From positions 1 through 11,928 of the forward strand of contig JBJDXI010000077.1 in NCBI GenBank assembly GCA_051866595.1: a DNA stretch of 11,928 nucleotides. The letters run 5' to 3'. Below the pieces are notes generated by a model that was not told the DNA's origin, ran no database searches, and worked only from the letters and a program-made list of their open reading frames with translations. The stretch is from UBA7702 sp051866595. Its GTDB lineage: Bacteria > Bacillota > Dehalobacteriia > UBA7702. Made by a program: the position numbers and the translations under genes. The first letter of the stretch is position 1; each line of letters opens with the position of its first letter. Below are positions 5,878 to 11,217 of this stretch, piece after piece.

Positions 5878-6623
5878 TGGGCGGCCTCCTCTTTATCGTC
5901 TTTTTTGGGGAAAAAGGCCGCGGCGGAGGCAGAGATCACCACGGTGAGGATGATGGTGCGGGTTCCCGAGGAAAAATCGCTGATGAAGGGGATATAGGCG
6001 GCGGCGTAGCTCAGGGCGAAGCCTAAAATCACCAGCACGCCGATGATTTTATCGGTTTTGGCCGGAGGAATGATGATGGCGAGGAACATTCCGTAAAGGG
6101 CCACGCTGAAAGCGCTGACGAGTCTCAGCGGCAGGATATTGCCGGCGATGACGCCGATCATAGTTCCTAAGGCCCACGCCGGCGCCGCGATGGCCCCCGC
6201 GCCGTAAGTATAGTAAGGATTGAGAAAGCCCTGCCGCGCGATGGTGATGCCGAAAATCTCATCGGTGATGAAAAAGGCGGTGCCGAGGCGGTGGCGGAGG
6301 GGCATTTTCGGCTCCATGCGCTGGCTTAACGCGCAGCTCATCAAAAGATAGCGGGCATTGGTCACCAGGGTGGCCACGGCGATTTCCAGAAAAGTCGCCC
6401 CGGCGGCGATGAGGGTGAACCCCACATATTCCCCGGCGGAAGCCAGACAGAGGGCGCTGGTGATAAAGCCCTGAAAAGGGGAAAGCCCCGAATGTTTGGC
6501 CATAATCCCCAGAGAAAAGGCCACGGCGAAATAGCCCAAAGCGATGGGAATCCCGTCCCGCAGTCCGTTTTTAAAGGCGATTTTATTCTCAATGGTTCTT
6601 AAAGAGTACGTGATCTTTTCCAT
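5874..6623 (-). CDS. azlC: AzlC family branched-chain amino acid exporter, large subunit
   Basis: 249-residue membrane protein. Family marks include GLRDGIPIALGY (residues 20-31) before the first membrane segment, LASAGEYVGFTLIAAGATFLE (60-80) and NARYLLMS (89-96), followed by HRLGTAFFITDEIFGITIA. Six or seven further hydrophobic segments follow and the C-terminus is charged (FFPKKDDKEEAAQ). With AzlD it forms an exporter of branched-chain amino acids at the cytoplasmic membrane. It is transcribed away from the LysR-type gene; their promoters share the 97-nt region upstream of the azlC start, so that regulator probably controls export. The only good SD, AAGGAG (6644-6639), is 15 nt from the ATG, longer than usual, and no other in-frame start codon lies between them. 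Confidence 0.95.
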   Translation of the reverse strand: MEKITYSLRTIENKIAFKNGLRDGIPIALGYFAVAFSLGIMAKHSGLSPFQGFITSALCLASAGEYVGFTLIAAGATFLEIAVATLVTNARYLLMSCALSQRMEPKMPLRHRLGTAFFITDEIFGITIARQGFLNPYYTYGAGAIAAPAWALGTMIGVIAGNILPLRLVSAFSVALYGMFLAIIIPPAKTDKIIGVLVILGFALSYAAAYIPFISDFSSGTRTIILTVVISASAAAFFPKKDDKEEAAQ

Positions 6624-6656
6624 GTTTCTGTATTTTTTCTCCTTGATTGCCTAAGC

Positions 6657-6685
6657 ATTATACCACAAAGGTCTTGCATTAGTAA
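6657..6685 (-). promoter_or_regulatory. azlCD promoter with extended -10
   Basis: On the minus strand a perfect TATAAT (6662-6657) is preceded by TGG, giving an extended -10 (TGnTATAAT). A poor -35 TTACTA (6685-6680) lies 17 nt upstream. A weak -35 suits an activator-dependent promoter. Confidence 0.65.
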
Positions 6686-6701
6686 AATTAATGATTATAA
6701 T
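6674..6701 (+). promoter_or_regulatory. Promoter of the LysR-type gene
   Basis: TTGCAT (6674-6679), a 16-nt spacer and a perfect TATAAT (6696-6701). Its -35 box directly abuts the -35 box of the divergent azlCD promoter. Confidence 0.65.
6679..6691. promoter_or_regulatory. Candidate LysR-type binding box (T-N11-A)
   Basis: TTAGTAAAATTAA has the dyad TTA-N7-TAA and fits the T-N11-A LysR consensus. It sits between and over the two divergent -35 regions, the usual place for an autoregulatory site that also activates the divergent operon. Such short AT-rich dyads arise by chance easily. Confidence 0.4.
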
Positions 6702-6735
6702 GGAAACATAAGAAAAAACGATGGAGGAAACGACA

Positions 6736-7602
6736 GTGATTTCCCGATACGGTATTTTTTGTAAAGTTCTGGAACTGGGGAGTTTTACCAAGGCCGCCCG
6801 ATGCCTCGGTTATTCCCAAAGCTCGGTGAGTCAGACCATTAAAACCATCGAAAACGAGCTGGGAGTGGCTCTGATCGACCGAAAAAAGGACCGCATCGGC
6901 CTGACTCCCGACGGCGAGGAGTATTTTCCCTATATTCAGGGGGTTTACGCCGCCGAAAAGGCCCTGGAACAAAAAGAGAACGAAATGGCGGGGCTGGAAA
7001 ATACCACCATCTGTATCGGCACTTTTACCAGTGTCAGCCGGACGATGCTGCCGCCGCTGATGAAAGCTTTTCTGAAGGAGTATCCCACGGTGTCCTTTGT
7101 TCTGCGTCAGGGCGACTATACTGGTATTGAACAGTGGATCTCCGAAGGCAGTGTGGATCTGGGCTTTGTCCATGTGGACGCCGTGACCGAAGTGGAGACC
7201 CATTTTCTTTACGAAGATGAGATGATAGTGGTTCTGCCTTCGGATCATCCACTGGCCGCCGCCGGGGAGCTTTCTCTGGCGCGCCTTACCGAGGAGCCCT
7301 TTATCCTGTTGGATGAAGGGGAGTTCAGCGTTCCGCTGGAAGCCTTTCGGCGTCAGGGTCTCTCTCCCCGGATCAAATATCGGATCTACGACGATTATAC
7401 GATTCTCGCCATGGTCAAACAGGGGCTGGGCATCAGTTTTCTCTATACCAATGTGTTAAGGGGCTTCGTCCACGGCACGGCGGTGCTGCCCGTAAAGGAA
7501 GCGCCCAAACGAAAAGTGGCGCTGGCATGGAAAAACCGCTCCACCATGCCGTATGCCGCCCGTCGCTTTGCCGATTTTGTCATACAAAACGCCGGAAAAT
7601 AA
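6736..7602 (+). CDS. LysR-family transcriptional regulator (probable azlCD regulator)
   Basis: 288 residues from GTG 6736. This start is preferred because GGAGG (6723-6727) lies 8 nt upstream and the protein then begins MISRYGIFCKVLELGSFTKA, the normal LysR spacing; ATG 6721 is in frame but has no convincing SD and would swallow that site. The N-terminal winged HTH covers about residues 1-60 (SFTKAARCLGYSQSSVSQTIK; then IDRKKDRIGLTPDGE). The effector-binding domain follows, with LRQGDYTGIEQWISEGSVDLGF and VKQGLGISFL as typical landmarks. It is intact and of normal length. Divergent orientation to azlCD with back-to-back promoters implies it controls amino acid export, probably with a branched-chain amino acid or related ligand; the ligand is inferred only from the neighbour. 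A bidirectional terminator follows 18 nt after the stop. Confidence 0.93.
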   Translation: MISRYGIFCKVLELGSFTKAARCLGYSQSSVSQTIKTIENELGVALIDRKKDRIGLTPDGEEYFPYIQGVYAAEKALEQKENEMAGLENTTICIGTFTSVSRTMLPPLMKAFLKEYPTVSFVLRQGDYTGIEQWISEGSVDLGFVHVDAVTEVETHFLYEDEMIVVLPSDHPLAAAGELSLARLTEEPFILLDEGEFSVPLEAFRRQGLSPRIKYRIYDDYTILAMVKQGLGISFLYTNVLRGFVHGTAVLPVKEAPKRKVALAWKNRSTMPYAARRFADFVIQNAGK

Positions 7603-7614
7603 GCGCCGCACCGC

Positions 7615-7657
7615 AAAAAAAGAAGCTGTCTCTTTTGAGACAGCTTCTCTATTTTTT
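7615..7657. terminator. Bidirectional terminator, copy 1 of a duplicated element
   Basis: AGAAGCTGTCTC (7621-7632), loop TTTT, GAGACAGCTTCT (7637-7648): a perfect 12-bp stem, followed by CTATTTTTT on the plus strand and preceded by seven A residues, giving a T-run on the minus strand. It can end both the LysR gene and the minus-strand zinc-ribbon gene. A near-identical copy lies at 9999-10040. Confidence 0.93.
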
Positions 7658-7662
7658 ATGAG

Positions 7663-8673
7663 TTATTTGTAGGTGGATTCTAATTCTTTGTAGTAATCTT
7701 CAATGATTTGGTCATAAGAATCGTCATATTGTTCAACCAAAGTTGCCCAATCGGAATCTCTGTAAATCTCAAAATGGAACCATGTGAGCTGATCATCATC
7801 ATATTTCAGAAAAGCTCTTGCTTCGCCTTTGCAATCATCTCCATTTACTTTGCATGTAAAGTAAACGGTGTAATGACAATCATACCATCCGGAATCTTCG
7901 CCGAAGCGGAATTTTGCATCAGTGACATTCACATTGGATATTCCGTTCACAGCTTGCGCATATTCTATAAGAGATTGGCTGACAGCAGGAATTTGATTTT
8001 CGTACCATTTTTCGATATCGGATAATGTGGCTTTTTTATCCGGGACATTTTCTTTATCGGTTTCGTTTTCTTTGGAATTATCTTTATTATCTTTTTGTTC
8101 TAGATCCTCAGCGGAAGATTGCGCGGCACTGTTTGTATATCTTGGCGATGCTGTGCCGTTATCTATTAATGTAATGCTCAGCGTTGCGAAAAGAAAAGCA
8201 ATTACAATAGAAACTATGACAAATAAGTTCTTTTTTAAACCAAACTGTCGATTCAGAATAAATGGATTCTCCTTCGGTGATTTGGCAAGGATAAGAAACA
8301 TTGTGGCAAGGATGATAAAGAATCCTCCCCAACCGATAGCTATAGCGATTTGATCTTCGGCAAAACCTTCCAGCAATACTATCCACCCCGCAAAAATAAG
8401 GGATATAATCATCCCGATTTTCATGCTTTTTCGTAAAGTTTTTGTCGGTGGTTGTGTTTGTTGCGGTTGATCAGATATCTTTGATTCCTCTGTCGCAAAA
8501 GCAGGGGCTTCTTCTGAATTTTGTTCATATTTTTGATCTGACCAGGGGTGTTCTTTTGTGTCTTGGGTAGATGTTTCATCTTGAGAGTAATGTTCGTTGA
8601 CTTTTGTACCGCATTTTTGGCAAAACAACATATCATCTTCCATTGGATTACCGCATTTATAGCAATATTTCAT
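7663..8673 (-). CDS. Zinc-ribbon membrane protein with extracytoplasmic C-terminal domain, unknown function
   Basis: 336 residues. The N-terminus is a short zinc ribbon (C4-x2-C7 ... C18-x2-C21, MKYCYKCGNPMEDDMLFCQKCG-type). A polar, Gln/Glu-rich linker (22-83) follows, then three hydrophobic segments (about 85-101, 108-130 and 149-170), a charged low-complexity stretch rich in Lys/Asp/Asn (186-214), and a folded C-terminal domain (215-336) with aromatic residues and cysteines 266, 274 and 281. Three membrane passes with a cytoplasmic zinc ribbon would place the C-terminal domain outside the cell. I do not recognise the C-terminal domain. The gene follows the HTH/zinc-ribbon gene by 16 nt with a GGGAGG SD, so they form one operon. 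Base composition is very AT-rich (hand counts of 17/60 G+C at 7681-7740 and 18/60 at 8041-8100), unlike the LysR gene. Confidence 0.9.
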   Translation of the reverse strand: MKYCYKCGNPMEDDMLFCQKCGTKVNEHYSQDETSTQDTKEHPWSDQKYEQNSEEAPAFATEESKISDQPQQTQPPTKTLRKSMKIGMIISLIFAGWIVLLEGFAEDQIAIAIGWGGFFIILATMFLILAKSPKENPFILNRQFGLKKNLFVIVSIVIAFLFATLSITLIDNGTASPRYTNSAAQSSAEDLEQKDNKDNSKENETDKENVPDKKATLSDIEKWYENQIPAVSQSLIEYAQAVNGISNVNVTDAKFRFGEDSGWYDCHYTVYFTCKVNGDDCKGEARAFLKYDDDQLTWFHFEIYRDSDWATLVEQYDDSYDQIIEDYYKELESTYK

Positions 8674-8689
8674 TTTTAATTCCTCCCTT

Positions 8690-9415
8690 TTATTTATACG
8701 GTTTGAATTTATGGCCGCATTTCATACATGTAACCACGACTTTGCTTGAGCCGATATTTCCCGCAACCAGTCCCAGCGGTCCGAAAATCGCGGCTCCGAC
8801 AACGCCTTTGCCGATACCGTACCCCTTTTTGTTGCCGGACAATGAGGTTGATCCGCAACGGGGGCATCTCATCATCTCTTCATACTGTTTATGCTGGAGT
8901 TGGAGCTGCCGGTTTTGATTTTCCGTTTGTTTTCGTTTTTCCTCTAATTCCATCTGCTGCATTTGCAAGGCTTTTTTCTGCATTTGCAGATTGGCTCTGT
9001 AGTATGCCAAGTCCATATCCGTTTTTGTGAGTCCACCGATTTCCGTTCGGTCTGTGACAAAAGAAGTAAACGGATTGCCGCAATAGCCGCAGAACGAACT
9101 GTCCGCACGGTTTTCTCTTCCGCATTTTGTGCAGAACATGACATCAAGTTTGATGGTTGATGGTACATCTTCTATGATTTCGATGTCTTTATCTGTTTCT
9201 GCATTGTCTGTAATGGGTAAATCATCTTTTAGAAGCTGGTCAATGGATACTCCGAATATCTCACTTAAAAGTATGATCTTATTGGGTTCTGGCAGAGTTT
9301 GTTGGGATTCCCATTTTGAAATGGATTGTCGGGACACATCAAGTATTTCCGCGAGCTGTTCTTGTGACATACCTTTTTTATGCCTGAGCATCAATAATTT
9401 CTCTGAAAAGTTCAT
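8690..9415 (-). CDS. XRE-family HTH protein with two zinc ribbons, coiled coil and glycine-rich insert
   Basis: 241 residues. An XRE HTH covers residues 1-63 (MSQEQLAEILDVSRQSISKWE). A first zinc ribbon has C95-x2-C98 and C109-x2-C112. A Gln/Lys/Glu-rich coiled coil runs from about 134 to 182 (QMQKKALQMQQMELEEKRK). A second four-cysteine site has C184-x2-C187 and C230-x2-C233, its halves separated by a 42-residue insert containing a glycine-rich hydrophobic stretch (198-222, GVVGAAIFGPLGLVAGNIG). That stretch resembles a glycine-zipper membrane hairpin. The HTH implies DNA binding, while the zinc ribbons and insert suggest metal/redox sensing or membrane association; this is inference. AGGAGG lies 7 nt before the ATG. 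It heads the operon with the zinc-ribbon membrane protein and diverges from a small XRE gene across a repeat-rich spacer. Confidence 0.9.
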   Translation of the reverse strand: MNFSEKLLMLRHKKGMSQEQLAEILDVSRQSISKWESQQTLPEPNKIILLSEIFGVSIDQLLKDDLPITDNAETDKDIEIIEDVPSTIKLDVMFCTKCGRENRADSSFCGYCGNPFTSFVTDRTEIGGLTKTDMDLAYYRANLQMQKKALQMQQMELEEKRKQTENQNRQLQLQHKQYEEMMRCPRCGSTSLSGNKKGYGIGKGVVGAAIFGPLGLVAGNIGSSKVVVTCMKCGHKFKPYK

Positions 9416-9438
9416 ATTGTTTCCTCCTTTCGGAAAAT

Positions 9439-9444
9439 ATTATA
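9439..9444 (-). promoter_or_regulatory. -10 box of the HTH/zinc-ribbon operon
   Basis: Perfect TATAAT on the minus strand (9444-9439), 24 nt before the ATG at 9415 and overlapped by a TACGCTA half-site (9449-9443). The hexamer 17 nt upstream (TAGTTT) is a poor -35 and lies in one arm of the 9459-9491 dyad, as expected for a repressor-controlled promoter. Confidence 0.55.
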
Positions 9445-9458
9445 GCGTACATTTAAGT

Positions 9459-9491
9459 TGCAAACTATCAACTTCCGTTGATAGTTTTGCA
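9459..9491. promoter_or_regulatory. Large dyad operator candidate in the divergent regulatory region
   Basis: AAACTATCAAC (9462-9472), loop TTCC, GTTGATAGTTT (9477-9487) form a perfect 11-bp inverted repeat. The pairing extends by TGC/GCA after a single bulged T (9488). No T-run follows, so it is more likely an operator for one of the two flanking HTH proteins than a terminator. Confidence 0.6.
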
Positions 9492-9528
9492 CTTAGAGGT
9501 TGCGCGATTATTTTTCTGCAACTTTTGG

Positions 9529-9545
9529 TTACGCTAATAGCGTAA
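9529..9545. promoter_or_regulatory. 17-bp perfect palindrome, XRE-type operator candidate
   Basis: TTACGCTA-A-TAGCGTAA is a perfect 8+1+8 palindrome. Further half-sites occur at 9443-9449 (TAGCGTA) over the minus-strand -10 and at 9568-9574 (TTACGCT) in the spacer of the plus-strand promoter. The half-site is therefore present at both promoters and between them. Confidence 0.65.
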
Positions 9546-9586
9546 TAACAATATTATAGCTTATTTATTACGCTGAAAGCAATAGT

Positions 9587-9592
9587 TATAAT
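9587..9592 (+). promoter_or_regulatory. -10 box of the small XRE gene
   Basis: Perfect TATAAT 21 nt before the ATG at 9614. The hexamer 17 nt upstream (TTTATT, 9564-9569) is a weak -35, and a TTACGCT half-site (9568-9574) overlaps it. Confidence 0.5.
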
Positions 9593-9613
9593 GCAATTGT
9601 TGGAGGTGAGGCG

Positions 9614-9946
9614 ATGAAAGAATTATCCTTGGATCAAGTCGGAAAACGGCTTCGGCGGATTCGATCTCAAATGGAGATGACAAGAGAACAGTTCGCGGAA
9701 CAGGTCGGAATCTCGCCTCAATTCCTTGCTGAAATCGAAAACGGGAAAAAGGGGATGTCGACGGAAACTCTTTTTAAGATCTGCAATCGTTTCAATCTGT
9801 CTGCCGATTATATTTTGATGGGAAAAACATCCTCTGCTCAATTATCCGATCCCGTGCAAACGACTCTTAATCATTTTCCAAAATCGTATATTGAGTTGAC
9901 GGAAGAAATTATCAGAGCAATTGAAAAGGTGGTAAAGGCAAAATAA
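9614..9946 (+). CDS. Small XRE-family transcriptional regulator
   Basis: 110 residues. Residues 7-72 form a Cro/C1-type HTH (VGKRLRRIRSQMEMTREQFAEQVGISPQFLAEIENGKKGMSTETLFKI-type), the well-known Bacillota form with SPQFLAEIE in the recognition helix and SADYILMG closing the domain. A short helical tail follows (ELTEEIIRAIEKVVKAK). There is no peptidase or ligand domain, so it is a simple DNA-binding regulator, probably dimeric. GGAGGTGA lies just upstream of the ATG. It is transcribed away from the HTH/zinc-ribbon operon, and the shared 198-bp spacer contains a 17-bp palindrome and repeated half-sites, so autoregulation and control of the divergent operon are likely. No partner gene follows on its strand; a terminator lies about 50 nt downstream. 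Confidence 0.92.
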   Translation: MKELSLDQVGKRLRRIRSQMEMTREQFAEQVGISPQFLAEIENGKKGMSTETLFKICNRFNLSADYILMGKTSSAQLSDPVQTTLNHFPKSYIELTEEIIRAIEKVVKAK

Positions 9947-9998
9947 GAAGAATCTTTTTGCCGTTGCCGATAAAGGCTCATATGTTGTCTGAAAACAC

Positions 9999-10040
9999 AA
10001 AAAGAAGCTGTCTCCTTTGAGACAGCTTCTCTGTTTTTTT
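9999..10040. terminator. Bidirectional terminator, copy 2 of a duplicated element
   Basis: AGAAGCTGTCTC (10003-10014), loop CTTT, GAGACAGCTTCT (10019-10030), then CTGTTTTTTT on the plus strand and an A-run before it. The stem is identical to the copy at 7621-7648; only one loop base and one tail base differ, plus run-length changes. It ends the minus-strand detoxification operon and probably the small XRE gene. Confidence 0.93.
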
Positions 10041-10047
10041 ATGAAGT

Positions 10048-11205
10048 TCAGCGGACTTTCTTTTCGAAGTAGCTCTGGCCGTAATTGCAGACGGGGCAGA
10101 TGGTGGGAGCGGTTTTGCCCATGTATTCAAAACCGCAGTTGCGGCAGATCCAGATGACTTCTTCATCGGCGGTGAAGACGCTTTCCTTTTCTACCTTTTC
10201 CAGCAGGCCGCGGTAGCGGGCTTCATGCTGTTTTTCGATGGCTCCGACACGGTCGAAGAGAGCGGCGATATCGTTGAAGCCTTCTTCTCTGGCTTCTTCG
10301 GCCATCCGGGGATACATGGAAGTCCATTCATCCATTTCACCGGAGGCGGCGGCCAACAGATTTTCCGCGGTGCCGGGCATGGCGCCGCCGTGGAGCTGCT
10401 GATACCAGATTTTGGCGTGTTCTTTTTCGTTGGAAGCCGTTTCCTCGAAGATGGCGGAGATTTCTTCAAAGCCGTCCTGTCTGGCTCGCTCCGCGAAGTA
10501 TGTATACTTGTTCCTCGCCATGCTTTCACCGGCAAAGGCTTCGTTTAAGTTGGCTTCGGTGCGGCTGCCGGCCAGATCGGCCAGATCTTTTTCCGGTTCA
10601 TCCGAGGGGATGGGCTCAAATTCTTCGGCGCCGTGCTTGCAGAGGGGGCAAACGTAATCTTTGGGCAGTTCATCCCCTTCGTAAACGTAACCGCAGATCC
10701 GGCATCTCCACCCTTTTTTCTTGGTTTTTTTCGGTTTGGGTTTGATGGATTTCATATAGAAATCGTAGGTGACGGAAGTTTCATTGCTCAATACTTCGGC
10801 GTCGGTGACATCGGCGGCAAAGAGGGTGTGGGTGCCGAAATCGATGCTGTCAATGACTTTGCCGGAAATATAGGCGTTGGTGTATTTGTTGAGATAGAGC
10901 AGGCCGTTTTCACTGCGGGCCGCGTCTTTCCAATCGGCGAACTTGTCCGTGTCCCGGCCGCTTTGGAAGCCGAAATGCTGAAAGACCGAGAAAGGCGCGG
11001 CGGTGGTGAGCATGGAAACGTTGAATTTGCCGGTGGCCTTGATCATGTCGTGGGTGTGATTCAGTTTGTTCACGGCGAGGATCACACGGTTGGGTTCCGA
11101 GGTGATCTGAGAAAAGGTGTTGATGATGCAACCGTTGTCTTTTCCGTCGTTGGCGGTGACTACATAGAGGCCGTAGCCGATGCGGAACAATGCGGTAGTA
11201 TCCAT
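10048..11205 (-). CDS. Flavin reductase-rubredoxin-rubrerythrin fusion (Hrb-Rbr type)
   Basis: 385 residues with four modules. Residues 1-155 are an FMN-binding flavin-reductase-like domain (ALFRIGYGLYVVTA; GCIINTFSQITSEP; NVSMLT). Residues 165-200 are a rubredoxin (C168-x2-C171GYVY ... C186-x2-C189). Residues 213-340 are a rubrerythrin diiron four-helix bundle with all expected ligands: E227 in AFAGESMARNKY, E260-x2-H263, E290-x2-E293 and E324-x2-H327. Residues 350-385 are the rubredoxin-like tail (C354-x2-C357, C370-x2-C373). The first two modules equal high-molecular-weight rubredoxin (Hrb) of Moorella, which feeds the flavodiiron protein FprA; here Hrb is joined to a peroxidase. Electrons could thus pass from NAD(P)H via FMN and rubredoxin iron to peroxide in one cytoplasmic polypeptide, and to FprA, encoded 12 nt upstream. 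AGGAGG lies 5-6 nt before the ATG. Confidence 0.95.
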   Translation of the reverse strand: MDTTALFRIGYGLYVVTANDGKDNGCIINTFSQITSEPNRVILAVNKLNHTHDMIKATGKFNVSMLTTAAPFSVFQHFGFQSGRDTDKFADWKDAARSENGLLYLNKYTNAYISGKVIDSIDFGTHTLFAADVTDAEVLSNETSVTYDFYMKSIKPKPKKTKKKGWRCRICGYVYEGDELPKDYVCPLCKHGAEEFEPIPSDEPEKDLADLAGSRTEANLNEAFAGESMARNKYTYFAERARQDGFEEISAIFEETASNEKEHAKIWYQQLHGGAMPGTAENLLAAASGEMDEWTSMYPRMAEEAREEGFNDIAALFDRVGAIEKQHEARYRGLLEKVEKESVFTADEEVIWICRNCGFEYMGKTAPTICPVCNYGQSYFEKKVR

Positions 11206-11217
11206 AGTTACCTCCTG

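Noticed and set aside
6721..6735. ATG start for the LysR gene
   Set aside because: No convincing SD upstream, and the GGAGG at 6723-6727 is correctly placed for GTG 6736. It remains possible.
9459..9491. Large hairpin as an intrinsic terminator
   Set aside because: It lies between divergent genes and has no T-run of terminator type on either strand directly after the stem.
7615..10040. Duplicated hairpin as terminal inverted repeats of an insertion sequence
   Set aside because: Each copy is itself a palindromic terminator and no transposase lies between them, so a classical insertion sequence is not supported.
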